DNA of 64,000 bases from Verrucomicrobiales bacterium (GTDB lineage: Bacteria > Verrucomicrobiota > Verrucomicrobiia > Verrucomicrobiales > DEV007), in assembly GCA_029213065.1 (NCBI GenBank), contig JARGPH010000032.1:1-64000 (forward strand), in the 5' to 3' direction. Numbering within the stretch: the first letter of the stretch is position 1; every line of letters starts with the position of its first letter. The notes under the pieces were generated by a model. It made no database searches and was not told the DNA's origin. It worked only from the letters and a program-made list of their open reading frames with translations. The translations under genes and the position numbers were made by a program. Shown in pieces: positions 51,103 through 59,909 of this stretch.

Positions 51103-52239
51103 ATGTCGAAAATAGGAATCGGATTGGTTGGCGCAGGCTGGATGGGAGCAACTTTGCTGAAACGCATCACGGAAAGAGATGACACCGTCGTTGTCTCACT
51201 TTTTCAAAGAAACAAAGAACGCGCGGAGGAAGTTCTCACCTCGCTGGATCTCTCCCCTGACCTTTTCGAGGACGACTTTGATGCCTTTTTGAAAACCGAA
51301 GGACTCGACGCCGTCTTCATCTGCTCGACCAACGACGCTCACGGTGAGCAGTCCATCGCCGCTCAAAAAGCGGGAAAACACGTCTTTTGCGAAAAGCCCT
51401 GTTCCATCAAATTCGATGAGTTCGTCGAGCAAATCGAGCTGGAGAGAGCCAATCCGAAGCTCATCACCATGGTCGACTACCTCATGAATTTCGACACCCT
51501 CGAAAAGGAGATTCAGGAAATGGCGCGACGCGGTGACTTCGGAACGATCACGCAGATTCAGCTGAACTACCGCCACCCTATCAACATCGCCGGCGACAAG
51601 GTGTGGAAGCTCGCGGGGGATCGCATGGGCGACGCGATCGGCATGGGCATCATCCACTCCCTTTCCGCGATGATGAACATCATGGAGGCCCAGGGAGCCA
51701 AACCGATCCGTGTCTACGCGAGCAGCTCGAAAGTTCACAAACGCGATTTTGAAATCCCCGCGGTCTGGAATCTCCACATTGAATTCGACAACGGCGCGAC
51801 CGGCCTTTGCTTCGGTAACGTTGATCAGGCGAACGGCTACGATGCCTACCACAACATCCACGGCACCGACGGAGGCCTCATCTTTGACAGCTACCTTGAT
51901 CGTCCTCAGAAGATCCGGTTCTGGTCCAATATCACCACGGACGGCAACTGGGTTTACCCTCTCGACCCGGAACGCTGCCGTCGCGACGGTCTCGATGCCC
52001 ATATCTGGCCGGAAGACACGACGACCCCTGACAGCGGAGATGTCATGAACCATCAGACCCATCACTGCGTCGCCCACTTCATCGAAAGCATCCACTCCGG
52101 GGAGCAATCCTTTCTCAGCTTCGCCAACTCAGCGAGCGTCGCTGAGGTCGGCTGGGCCGCGCAGATGTCAGCCGAGCTGAAAATGCCGATCGATCTCCCT
52201 CTCGACTACGGGAAGGGCGCCGAGTTTTTCAACAGCTAA
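51103..52239 (+). CDS. Gfo/Idh/MocA family oxidoreductase
   Basis: A 378-residue NAD(P)-dependent dehydrogenase. The N-terminal Rossmann fold has GLVGAGWMGA (residues 8-17) and the conserved Glu97-Lys98-Pro99 (FCEKP), whose Lys takes part in catalysis. The C-terminal alpha/beta domain follows, with YRHPINIAGDKVWK and a late DVMNHQTHH. Such enzymes oxidise a hydroxyl of a sugar, inositol or amino-sugar; the substrate is unknown. The SGNH hydrolase gene follows after 15 bases on the same strand, suggesting shared carbohydrate metabolism. Confidence 0.88.
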   Translation: MSKIGIGLVGAGWMGATLLKRITERDDTVVVSLFQRNKERAEEVLTSLDLSPDLFEDDFDAFLKTEGLDAVFICSTNDAHGEQSIAAQKAGKHVFCEKPCSIKFDEFVEQIELERANPKLITMVDYLMNFDTLEKEIQEMARRGDFGTITQIQLNYRHPINIAGDKVWKLAGDRMGDAIGMGIIHSLSAMMNIMEAQGAKPIRVYASSSKVHKRDFEIPAVWNLHIEFDNGATGLCFGNVDQANGYDAYHNIHGTDGGLIFDSYLDRPQKIRFWSNITTDGNWVYPLDPERCRRDGLDAHIWPEDTTTPDSGDVMNHQTHHCVAHFIESIHSGEQSFLSFANSASVAEVGWAAQMSAELKMPIDLPLDYGKGAEFFNS

Positions 52240-52254
52240 CCTCTCAACGCTTGT

Positions 52255-53634
52255 ATGATCAGGACACTCACTCTTATCGCCGGAAGCGCGCTCTTCGCGA
52301 CTTCCCTATTCGCGGAAACACCGAAGAAGGCAGCGGCACCAACTCTCGCGCCGACTTCGTTCCTCCAGGTTCAGGACGGGGACACTGTCGTTTTCCTCGG
52401 GGACTCCATCACTCATCAATCTATTTACACGCAATACATTGAGAACTTTTTCTACACCCGTTATCCCGAGCGACGGATTCATTTCCACAACGCCGGCATC
52501 AGTGGAGATAAGGCAGGCGATGCGATCACGCGCTTCGAAGAGGACGTCGTTGCCGAAGAGCCCGACTTCGTCACCATCCTCCTCGGGATGAATGATGGAC
52601 AGTATGCCCCCTTCACACCGGAGAACTTCGATACCTACGCCACGGGGATGAAAACAGTCCTCGAAAAAGTGAAGGCGACCGGAGCGGAAACGATCGCGCT
52701 CTCGCCGACGATGTTTGATCACCACCAGCTCGCGCTTCGCAAAAAGGATCCCGGGTTCCGCTTCGGGAACCGCGATTTCGACGGAAACTACAACTCGCTA
52801 ATGGCCTACTACGGTGCCTGGCTCCGCGAAACCGCAAGCACTCAGGGGGTTCCCTTCGTCAATCTCTGGGGCCCCCTCAACGACACCACTTTTGCGGCGC
52901 GCCGCAGTCAGCCGGATTTCTCACTCGTCGAGGATTCGATTCATCCCGGTGCTGCCGGCCAGTTCGTGATGGCCTTTTCCGTGCTCTCAGCATCGCAGCC
53001 GGAACGCCGCACTGTCAGCGGCGTGGCACTCACGAGAAGTGCGAAAGGTAAATGGATCGGATCGAAGAATGAAAAGATCACCGATATTGCCGGAAACGAA
53101 GAGGGAACCGAACTCTCCTTCACCCACCTCGCCAAAGCCCTTCCATGGGTCGTTCCCGCCGAGTCGTCGAACTACAATCTGAAGTGGGGCGAATCCACTC
53201 CCGCTCAAGTCGGCTATGACCTCACCAAAGCCGGCCACAAACTCAGCAATGAAAAGTTTCGTGTCTCCGGCCTCGCTCCCGGCAGCTACGAACTGACAAT
53301 CGACGAAAAAGTCATCGGAACCTTCTCTCACACCGCCCTTTCAATTAAGCTGGAGCTGCAGAAATACTCCACGACACCGCAGTATCAGCAGTCACTCAAA
53401 GTCGCCGAGCTCAACCGCACGCGGAACGATGAGGCGGTCCGTCCCTCGCGGGATCTCCAGGCACAGATCAAAGGACTGCGCCGAAACAAAGAAGATGTCG
53501 ACTTCGAAACCCGCTACAGGGAAATCCGGGCGAAGATCGAAGCTCTGCACGAGAAGGCGGCGGAATATGAAGAGAAAATCTACGCCGCTGCGCAGCCGGT
53601 GCCACGTCACTATCGCCTTCGCAAGGTGAAGTAA
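52255..53634 (+). CDS. SGNH/GDSL family hydrolase
   Basis: A 459-residue secreted esterase-like protein with a signal peptide (residues 1-20). Catalytic blocks are FLGDSIT (Ser51), a Gly in block II (AGISGD), LLGMND (Asn113) and SIHPGAAG (Asp227, His230). The C-terminal part beyond residue 330 is a helical extension rich in Arg/Glu of unknown role. SGNH enzymes usually deacetylate or de-esterify polysaccharides. It is 15 bases downstream of the oxidoreductase, in the same direction. Confidence 0.87.
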   Translation: MIRTLTLIAGSALFATSLFAETPKKAAAPTLAPTSFLQVQDGDTVVFLGDSITHQSIYTQYIENFFYTRYPERRIHFHNAGISGDKAGDAITRFEEDVVAEEPDFVTILLGMNDGQYAPFTPENFDTYATGMKTVLEKVKATGAETIALSPTMFDHHQLALRKKDPGFRFGNRDFDGNYNSLMAYYGAWLRETASTQGVPFVNLWGPLNDTTFAARRSQPDFSLVEDSIHPGAAGQFVMAFSVLSASQPERRTVSGVALTRSAKGKWIGSKNEKITDIAGNEEGTELSFTHLAKALPWVVPAESSNYNLKWGESTPAQVGYDLTKAGHKLSNEKFRVSGLAPGSYELTIDEKVIGTFSHTALSIKLELQKYSTTPQYQQSLKVAELNRTRNDEAVRPSRDLQAQIKGLRRNKEDVDFETRYREIRAKIEALHEKAAEYEEKIYAAAQPVPRHYRLRKVK

Positions 53635-53652
53635 GCTCACCCGTCTGGACTG

Positions 53653-53773
53653 GCCACGCTTTGGCAAGCGCGGCTACTCAGACGAGCGAACTCAAAGTAG
53701 ACGCCTTTGCAAAAAGGTGTCCCCGGCGTGATCTCCAACTTCCAGATGCCACGCGTTGGCAAGCGCAGCTACT
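53653..53773. repeat. Pair of 26-bp REP-like direct repeats
   Basis: GCCACGCTTTGGCAAGCGCG (start 53653, 26 bp to 53678) recurs with two changes at 53748-53773 (GCCACGCGTTGGCAAGCGCA). They are about 70 bases apart in the gap between the SGNH and repeat-protein genes. GTGTCCCCG lies between them; GGGGACAC also occurs after intI (8300-8307). They resemble dispersed REP elements, but no transposase of the RAYT kind was seen. Confidence 0.55.
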
Positions 53774-53808
53774 TTCGCATATCCAGCAAAGCGATTCGTC
53801 CAACCGGC

Positions 53809-54141
53809 ATGCCGCCACTCAACCGCGTAACAACACTTCTAACACGGGCATCCGTGCTCGGTTTTCTTTCCCTCTGGGGAGGTCAGAGCCTCAATGCAGA
53901 AAAACCGGAAGATCTCTCAAAAATTCGCGGTCGCATTCAATTCGTAAAAAGCTTTCCCGACTACAAAGTCAAAATCGTGGACTCGTTCGCCGACCTTCAT
54001 GTCAAACGCGTCACCAGCTTCCCGAATTCCTCCGGCAAATGGCAAATCGTGGAAAGTTTCCCCGATTTCAAAATTCAGATTGTAGAGAGCTTTCCTGATT
54101 TTAAGATCAAGTATGTCGAGAGTTTCCCGGGCGTTCCTTAA
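53809..54141 (+). CDS. Secreted protein with short ESFPDFKI-type repeats
   Basis: A 110-residue protein with a probable signal peptide (about residues 8-29, LLTRASVLGFLSLWGG). The remainder is built of five to six imperfect 11-residue repeats of the form VESFPDFKIQI. The repeats look like beta strands that could form a small solenoid or ribbon. I know no function. The gene overlaps the start of the nuclease gene by 29 bases, so the two are probably translated together. The ATG at 53809 is used because it begins the signal peptide; the frame is open to 53707. Confidence 0.7.
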   Translation: MPPLNRVTTLLTRASVLGFLSLWGGQSLNAEKPEDLSKIRGRIQFVKSFPDYKVKIVDSFADLHVKRVTSFPNSSGKWQIVESFPDFKIQIVESFPDFKIKYVESFPGVP

Positions 54142-55003
54142 ATCACTCAAAACAAGCCTCTTAGCCTGCTTTGGCCTTTCGCTTCTCACCACCTCGGAAG
54201 CAGCGAATTCACTGGAAGTCTTCGAGGGCTGCACGCTTGTGAAAACGGACTGGGCCGACGGCGATTCATTCGAAGTAAAGATGCCGGACGGCAACAATAA
54301 GGTCTTCAGACTTTATTACGTCGATTGCATAGAAACAGGCATCTCAACCACGTCCGATAAGCGAAGGCTCCGCGAGCAGTCGAGGTATTTCGGGCTCGAT
54401 GACTATCGAGTGGCTCATGAGTTCGGACTCAAAGCGAAGGTGTTCACGCAGGAAAAACTGAGCCGCCCTTTCACGATCCACACCACTTTTGCCGACGCGA
54501 GAGGTCGTTCCGGAAAGCCCCGCTATTACTGTTTCATCACCACCTCGGAAGGGCAGAATCTCGGACAACTTCTCGTCGCCTCCGGATACGCCAGAGCCTA
54601 CGGAATCGGGAGGGAAATGCCGGACGGAACACCCCGCGACGAACACGAGAGCCTACTTTCAGACATTGAGCTGGCGGCGGCGATCCGCCGGGAAGGTGCC
54701 TGGAGCATGAGCAATCCCGAAGCCATCGTTGAAATGCGCAAAGAGGAACGCGATGAAATGCGCGGCCTTGAAGCGATCGACGACGCGTTCAAGGTCGAAC
54801 CTCCCGAAGAGCCCATCGATCTCAACACCGCCACCCTCGAAGAGCTCGTCAGCACCGGACTCCGCGAATCGCTCGCCGATGCCGCGATCAGAATGAGACC
54901 TTTCAAAACGGTCGCAGAACTCGAAAAGGTCAAAGGGATCGGCCCCGTCACGCTGGCAAAGGTCAGGCCCTATCTCAAAGTGACACCCCCCGCCCCACTG
55001 TAG
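54113..55003 (+). CDS. Exported thermonuclease-like protein with helix-hairpin-helix domain
   Basis: A 296-residue protein. A signal-like segment (about residues 8-31) precedes a staphylococcal-nuclease domain (about 35-190) with FRLYYVDCIETG carrying the Asp and Glu of the calcium site, and a basic ADARGRSGKPR segment. The C-terminal part (about 230-296) is a ComEA-type helix-hairpin-helix: IDLNTATLEELVS and VKGIGPVTLAKVRPYL. It may degrade extracellular DNA or process DNA for uptake. The start at 54113 lies inside the upstream repeat-protein gene. Confidence 0.82.
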   Translation: MSRVSRAFLKSLKTSLLACFGLSLLTTSEAANSLEVFEGCTLVKTDWADGDSFEVKMPDGNNKVFRLYYVDCIETGISTTSDKRRLREQSRYFGLDDYRVAHEFGLKAKVFTQEKLSRPFTIHTTFADARGRSGKPRYYCFITTSEGQNLGQLLVASGYARAYGIGREMPDGTPRDEHESLLSDIELAAAIRREGAWSMSNPEAIVEMRKEERDEMRGLEAIDDAFKVEPPEEPIDLNTATLEELVSTGLRESLADAAIRMRPFKTVAELEKVKGIGPVTLAKVRPYLKVTPPAPL

Positions 55004-55107
55004 CGGATTGAAACGCATTCCGCATCAGAGCCTATCCAGCCGAAGCTTCTGAATGGAAGGACTTCTCCTTCCACTACCCTGATTGGGCCGCCGCGCGGGG
55101 CCGTGAG

Positions 55108-55135
55108 AGCCACGCAAATTCGCTTTTGCGTGGCT
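55108..55135 (+). terminator. Terminator-like hairpin after the nuclease gene
   Basis: AGCCACGCAAA (55108-55118) pairs perfectly with TTTGCGTGGCT (55125-55135) around TTCGCT. It separates the nuclease gene from the aldolase operon. The following TGATTAATT is only partly T-rich. Confidence 0.65.
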
Positions 55136-55170
55136 TGATTAATTGACGATCCCGCGTTCCATTACCGTTT

Positions 55171-55956
55171 ATGGATCGTGAATCTAACCTCTCCCGCTTT
55201 TTTCAGTCTGACGGACGCACCGTTATCCTTCCCATCGACCACGGCACGGCCGTTCCTGTGAAGGGGCTCGAAGACCCAAGAGGGTTGATCGAGACACTCA
55301 ACCCCGTTGTCGACGGCTACGTTGTGAATCTCGGTGTTGCCCTCGCTGCCGCCGATGCATTCGAAGACAAGGGAATCTGCCTCCGCACCGACTGCTACAA
55401 GCCTGTCTACGGTGACAACATGGATGAAGGCAGCTACCGGATTTACGGGGCTGATGAGGCTCTCACCGTCGGTGCCCACGCGATGATGAACATGGTGTAC
55501 ACGCACCATTCCAACGAAGTGGCGATCACACGGGAAGCCGCTGAATTGATCGGGGAAAGCCTTGAAACCGATGTCCCCGTAATCATGGAAACGCTTCCTT
55601 TCGGAATCGGTTATCCTCACGAGTATACGGTCGAGAACATCGGCTTCGCCGCTCGATTCGCGGCCGAACTGGGAGCAGACGTTGTTAAAACGGCCTTTCC
55701 TACCGGCGGTTCCGCTGAAGAATTCAAGGACATAGTCGATGCCTCTATTGTTCCCGTCATCGTCCTCGGTGGCGCCGCGATGGGAGACGACGAAGCCCTT
55801 CTCACGATGGTGAGAAAAGCGATGGACGGAGGAGCCTCCGGAATCGCGATCGGACGCAACGTGTGGCAGCACGCCGAGCCCGTCAAAATCGCGGCAGCGC
55901 TCAATGCCATCGTGCACGACGATGCCTCCGTCGCCTCGGCTCTGAAATTGGTTTAA
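55171..55956 (+). CDS. Class I aldolase (FbaB/LsrF-like)
   Basis: A 261-residue TIM-barrel aldolase of the DeoC/FbaB group. The Schiff-base lysine is Lys173 in DVVKTAFP, with PIDHGTAVPVKGL near the N-terminus and the phosphate-binding end GASGIAIGRNVW. It makes or cleaves a C-C bond in a sugar phosphate; the exact substrate (fructose bisphosphate or an autoinducer-like compound) is not readable. A radical SAM gene follows after 24 bases, then a PhyH gene after 2 bases, so the three form an operon. Confidence 0.85.
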   Translation: MDRESNLSRFFQSDGRTVILPIDHGTAVPVKGLEDPRGLIETLNPVVDGYVVNLGVALAAADAFEDKGICLRTDCYKPVYGDNMDEGSYRIYGADEALTVGAHAMMNMVYTHHSNEVAITREAAELIGESLETDVPVIMETLPFGIGYPHEYTVENIGFAARFAAELGADVVKTAFPTGGSAEEFKDIVDASIVPVIVLGGAAMGDDEALLTMVRKAMDGGASGIAIGRNVWQHAEPVKIAAALNAIVHDDASVASALKLV

Positions 55957-55980
55957 TCCCCGCCTTCCCTCCTTTTCCAC

Positions 55981-57222
55981 ATGATCCTACCCAGCCTTCA
56001 ATTTGCAGCGCGAACCTTCAGCAGCGCTGACAAGCGGCATCTCGCCAAGTTCATGTGGAACTTTGGATACAAGGGCGTGCGCTCGGTGAACCTTTTCAAG
56101 AAGCGCCTCAAGGAGGGAATTCATTTCCCCCCTTTCATCTACATCTCCATCCTCAACAGCTGCAATCTGCGCTGTCAGGGATGCTGGGTTGATGTCGACA
56201 AACCTCAGATCAAAATCGACCTCGACGATCTCAACAAGATCGTCAATGACGCGAAGTCCCACGGGAATTCGTTTTTCGGAATCCTCGGAGGCGAGCCGCT
56301 CATGCACCCCGAGCTCTTCGATTTCTTCGCGGCGCATCCCGACTGCTTCTTCCAGCTCTTCACGAACGGTCAGATGATTACCGACAAGAAGGCGAAGCAG
56401 CTTCGCCAACTTGGTAACGTGACCCCGCTGATCTCAATCGAAGGCACCGAAGTCGTTGCAAACGAGCGCCGAGGCGGAAAAGACGTTCTCAACCGCACCC
56501 TGCGCGGCCTCGACAACTGCCTTAACAACAAACTTCTCACCGGGGTGGCGACGAGCCTCTGCCAAACCAACATCGATGATCTTCTCACCGAGGAGTGGCT
56601 GCGCAAGCTGATCGATAGAGGCGTTCACTACGCCTGGTATCACACCTACCGACCTGTCGGCCCGCAGATCCACGACGAGCTCGCGCTCACGCCTGAGCAG
56701 GCACGCACCGTTCGGGAATTCGTCGTCAACATGAGGACCAAGCTCCCCATCGGAATCATCGACGCCTACTACGACGGCGAAGGGAAAGCGCTCTGCCCCA
56801 TGGCCAACGGAATTTCCCATCACATCTCCCCCACCGGAGCAGTCGAGCCCTGCCCCATCATCCAGTTCGCGACCGAAAACGTGAAGGATGGCGGCATCTA
56901 CGACACCCTCACGAAGTCAGCCTTCATGAAGGACTTCCGCGAAACCGCTGCGAAAAATACCCGTGGTTGCATCGTGCTTGAACGTCCCGACCTCGTCAAA
57001 GAACTCGCCGAAAAGCACGGGGCAAAAGACACCACGCTCCGTCAGACCGCGATCAAAGAGCTCGAAGGAATGAAGGCGAGGAACAGCCAGTGGCTCCCTA
57101 CCGGCGAAGAGATTCCCGAGAAGCACCCCGTTTACCGCTGGGCAAAACGCTACTGGTTCAACGACTTCGGCGTCTACGACGAGATGGAGCGAAAAGCGGC
57201 TGAGAAAAAGGCTACCGACTGA
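55981..57222 (+). CDS. Radical SAM protein with C-terminal SPASM-like Cys
   Basis: A 413-residue enzyme. The iron-sulfur cluster motif is Cys61-x3-Cys65-x2-Cys68 (SCNLRCQGCW), followed by the GGEPLMHPE motif that helps bind S-adenosylmethionine. More cysteines in LCPMANGISHHISPTGAVE and CPIIQF suggest an additional cluster. It should catalyse a radical reaction; the substrate is unknown. Downstream by two bases lies a PhyH dioxygenase gene, and upstream an aldolase gene, which hints at synthesis of an unusual sugar or small molecule. Confidence 0.87.
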   Translation: MILPSLQFAARTFSSADKRHLAKFMWNFGYKGVRSVNLFKKRLKEGIHFPPFIYISILNSCNLRCQGCWVDVDKPQIKIDLDDLNKIVNDAKSHGNSFFGILGGEPLMHPELFDFFAAHPDCFFQLFTNGQMITDKKAKQLRQLGNVTPLISIEGTEVVANERRGGKDVLNRTLRGLDNCLNNKLLTGVATSLCQTNIDDLLTEEWLRKLIDRGVHYAWYHTYRPVGPQIHDELALTPEQARTVREFVVNMRTKLPIGIIDAYYDGEGKALCPMANGISHHISPTGAVEPCPIIQFATENVKDGGIYDTLTKSAFMKDFRETAAKNTRGCIVLERPDLVKELAEKHGAKDTTLRQTAIKELEGMKARNSQWLPTGEEIPEKHPVYRWAKRYWFNDFGVYDEMERKAAEKKATD

Positions 57223-57224
57223 AA

Positions 57225-57890
57225 ATGAGCTTCGAAGCCGGGGGATTCGCCCTGTTCTCATCGGTAGTCGATGAGAGCACCCTGGAAGAGCTGCGAGCCG
57301 AGTTCACCCGTCTCCACTCCGGTGGCACGGCAGGAGTTCGCAACGTCCTTGAGCAATCGCCGCTCATTGCCTCACTCGCGAATTCAGAGGCCCTTGTCAG
57401 ACATCTGCCCGCCTCCGGGCTGAAGCCGGTACGAAGCCTCCTCTTCGACAAAACACCGGAAGCCAACTGGCCCGTTGCCTGGCATCAGGATCGGACCATC
57501 ACGGTCAAAGATAGGCATGAGGTCGATGGCTACAGCCCCTGGACCTTCAAAAATCAGATTCATCACGTCGAACCACCCGCTGAATTGCTGGCGAAGATGG
57601 TAACCCTGCGCATCCACCTCGATGATGGCGGTCCGGAAAACGGTCCCCTTTCGATCGTTCCCGGGTCGCATTGTCAGGGCAAGATCCCACCGGACCACAT
57701 CGCAGGTCTGGCAGACGCTAACGCGACCGTTATCACTTGCGTCGCGGGTGATGTCTTCATGATGCGCCCTCTTCTCCTCCATTCCTCGCGAAGAGCCGCC
57801 AAGCCCGGACACCGCCGCGTCATTCACCTCGAATTTGCCGATCCGGAAATCCTTGAGCAACCTTTGAGCTGGGCTGAATGGGGCGGGTAG
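57225..57890 (+). CDS. Phytanoyl-CoA dioxygenase family protein
   Basis: A 221-residue iron and 2-oxoglutarate dependent oxygenase. The metal triad is His87-x-Asp89 (WHQDR) and His186 (LLLHSSRR), and Arg198 or nearby binds 2-oxoglutarate. NGPLSIVPGSH is typical of PhyH proteins. It hydroxylates a small organic molecule. It is two bases after the radical SAM gene, so co-translated. No signal peptide. Confidence 0.86.
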   Translation: MSFEAGGFALFSSVVDESTLEELRAEFTRLHSGGTAGVRNVLEQSPLIASLANSEALVRHLPASGLKPVRSLLFDKTPEANWPVAWHQDRTITVKDRHEVDGYSPWTFKNQIHHVEPPAELLAKMVTLRIHLDDGGPENGPLSIVPGSHCQGKIPPDHIAGLADANATVITCVAGDVFMMRPLLLHSSRRAAKPGHRRVIHLEFADPEILEQPLSWAEWGG

Positions 57891-58003
57891 CCTCCCCCCA
57901 TTCCCGGGAGTTCCTTGATGAGAGAATCCGGCGATACCGGGCCCGGAGAACTGATTATTGCCCTCCCAAATGCGACCCGTTCCGTCTTGTATATAAATCA
58001 GCA

Positions 58004-58028
58004 ATTGCCTAGTATGTATTCAGGCAAT
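58004..58028 (+). promoter_or_regulatory. Inverted repeat over the start codon of the first LuxR-type gene
   Basis: ATTGCCT (58004-58010) and AGGCAAT (58022-58028) form a 7-bp inverted repeat with an 11-base spacer. The right arm overlaps the ATG at 58027. It could be an autoregulatory operator or a hairpin limiting translation. TATAAAT at 57992-57998 may serve as a -10. The second copy of the gene lacks this element. Confidence 0.5.
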
Positions 58029-58833
58029 GAGGAAACGTACTGAATTGATAGAATCAGACGTTCGAGCAATGGTTCGCCTCCTTGGGGAAGTGGCGGCACT
58101 CGAAGCGGGGCACGATGAAAGAAAGAAATTTCTGATGAACGGACTGTGCGCCCTCATTGATGCAGACTACTGGGTATGGGCACTCGCAACCAAATTCGTC
58201 GCGGGGGAGCAGCCGGTTTACACCGCGATGGCAGCGGACGGGTTTGAAACCGATCAGTTTCCCAAGTTGCTCGTCGCATTTGAACACCCCGACATCGGCT
58301 TTTTAACAGCACTTCCAGCCCGTGAAGTGGCAGAGAAAGGCACTCAAATCACTCGACTGAGGGAGGACTACGACCCCGACGATTACTTTCCCCGGTGCGG
58401 TGCGAGCGCGCTCTTTTCGAATGCCGATGTGGGCGCACCGCTTCTGACCTTTCGACCGATACAAAAAGGGTGCGTCAGCGCAATCGGCGTCTACCGACAG
58501 TTTTCCAGCGAGCGCTTCACGACGAGAGAGGCACAAATAGCTCACATCATCCTGTCTGAAGTCCACTGGCTGCACGAACAGGGCTGGCCCTGGTCATCAG
58601 CAGTGCAAGTGCCGCAACTTCCGCTCCGCTGTCGACTCGTTCTCAATTTGCTGTTAGAGGGTCTCCTGCGCAAACAGATCGCGGAGCAAATGGACATCTC
58701 AGTTCACACGGTCAGTGGCTACGTGAAGCAGCTCTACGACTATTTCCAGGTCAACTCGCACCCGGAACTGATCGCCAAATTCCGAAGCGGCGATGGTGGC
58801 CATTCCCGTGTCGCTGAATCCGCTACATTATAG
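58027..58833 (+). CDS. LuxR-type transcriptional regulator, copy 1
   Basis: A 268-residue regulator. The N-terminal two thirds form an unidentified sensing domain, possibly GAF-like (ADYWVWALATKFVAGEQP). The C-terminus is a LuxR/NarL helix-turn-helix (about 195-255): LPLRCRLVLNLLLEGLLRKQ and ISVHTVSGYVKQLYDYF. A second copy follows 1017 bases further on, roughly 70% identical by eye. Between the copies lies a decayed fragment of the downstream gene. Probably regulates the DUF1538/PII-like genes; that is inference. Confidence 0.83.
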   Translation: MRKRTELIESDVRAMVRLLGEVAALEAGHDERKKFLMNGLCALIDADYWVWALATKFVAGEQPVYTAMAADGFETDQFPKLLVAFEHPDIGFLTALPAREVAEKGTQITRLREDYDPDDYFPRCGASALFSNADVGAPLLTFRPIQKGCVSAIGVYRQFSSERFTTREAQIAHIILSEVHWLHEQGWPWSSAVQVPQLPLRCRLVLNLLLEGLLRKQIAEQMDISVHTVSGYVKQLYDYFQVNSHPELIAKFRSGDGGHSRVAESATL

Positions 58834-58930
58834 ATTCGGCTATAGGGAGGCGAACCCGGATGGACGCTCCATACAGAGATGCCAGAGGAGATATCAAATC
58901 CTTCACCATTCGAGATGCAGGCGGACAGCC
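58834..58930 (+). pseudogene. Decayed 5' fragment of the DUF1538 gene
   Basis: Between the two LuxR genes, the sequence from about 58846 to 58930 aligns with the leader and first codons of the DUF1538 gene (from about 59883). It encodes TEMPEEISNPSPFEMQAD, compared with TETSQEIQNPSPFEVLGV in the intact protein, then diverges. The original start region is changed. This is what a tandem duplication of regulator plus the start of the next gene would leave. Confidence 0.8.
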
Positions 58931-59043
58931 CACGGGCAATCAACGCTTCCGTCCCCCATCGCCGCATACCTAGATCCTCCCTCGAATAATTACCTATTCC
59001 AACTTGCGCCCGCCGCTTCCCCTTCCTAACCTCTGTATAAACG

Positions 59044-59850
59044 ATGAGCGATTCTACAGGATTGATGGAGTCGGACGTTCGGGCAATGGTGCGCCTCCTC
59101 GGGGAAGTGGCGGCACTCGATACGGGGCACGAGGAACGGAAGCGGGTACTGATGGACGGGGTGTGTGAGCTTCTCGGAGCCGATTACTGGGTCTGGGGAC
59201 TCATGACGAAATTTGTATCCGGCGAGCCGCCTGTTTACACGGCGATGGCAACGGGCGGGTTTGAAGCGGATCAATTCCCCAAACTTCTGGTCGCGTATGA
59301 ACACCCCGATCTCGGCCATCTCACGGGACCTCTCGCCGACGAAATGGCCGAAAAAGGGGCACAAATCACGCGGAGGAGAGAGGATTTCGATCCCGATAAT
59401 ATCTTCCCGCAGAGCGGGGCGAGCCCGCTCTTTTTGAGTGCCAATGTGGACGTCCCGCTTTTGATCCTTCGCCCCATCCAAAATGGCTGCGCCAGCGGAA
59501 TCGGCATTTACCGAAAGTTTGCAAGTCCTCGCTTCACTCCCAGGGAGGCCCAAATAGCCCACATCATTCTTTCCGAAGTTCACTGGCTTCACGAACAGGG
59601 CTGGCCCTGGTCGCCCGCCAAACAACTTCCCAGTCTGCCGCTCCGCTGTCGACTCGTGCTGAACCTGCTCCTCGAGGGGCTTTCACGCAAACAGATCGCA
59701 AATCAGATGGAAATCTCAGTTCACACGGTCAGTGACTACGCCAAGCAGCTCTACGACTATTTCCAGGTCAACTCGCAGCCGGAACTGATCGCCAAATTCC
59801 GAACCGGAGACGGTGGCCATTCCCGAGCCGCTGAATCCGCGAAATCATAG
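59044..59850 (+). CDS. LuxR-type transcriptional regulator, copy 2
   Basis: A 268-residue paralogue of the protein at 58027-58833, same length and domain order. The helix-turn-helix is nearly the same (LPLRCRLVLNLLLEGLSRKQ, ISVHTVSDYAKQLYDYF); differences are concentrated in the sensing domain (for example ADYWVWGLMTKFVSGEPP) and the first ten residues. It lies 59 bases before the DUF1538 gene on the same strand. The two copies probably bind similar DNA but respond to different signals or have diverged in control. Confidence 0.83.
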   Translation: MSDSTGLMESDVRAMVRLLGEVAALDTGHEERKRVLMDGVCELLGADYWVWGLMTKFVSGEPPVYTAMATGGFEADQFPKLLVAYEHPDLGHLTGPLADEMAEKGAQITRRREDFDPDNIFPQSGASPLFLSANVDVPLLILRPIQNGCASGIGIYRKFASPRFTPREAQIAHIILSEVHWLHEQGWPWSPAKQLPSLPLRCRLVLNLLLEGLSRKQIANQMEISVHTVSDYAKQLYDYFQVNSQPELIAKFRTGDGGHSRAAESAKS

Positions 59851-59909
59851 ATTCGGCGCGGGACGCGCACTTGGCATGAATTCGGCTATCTGGAGGCGCA
59901 ACCAAATAG

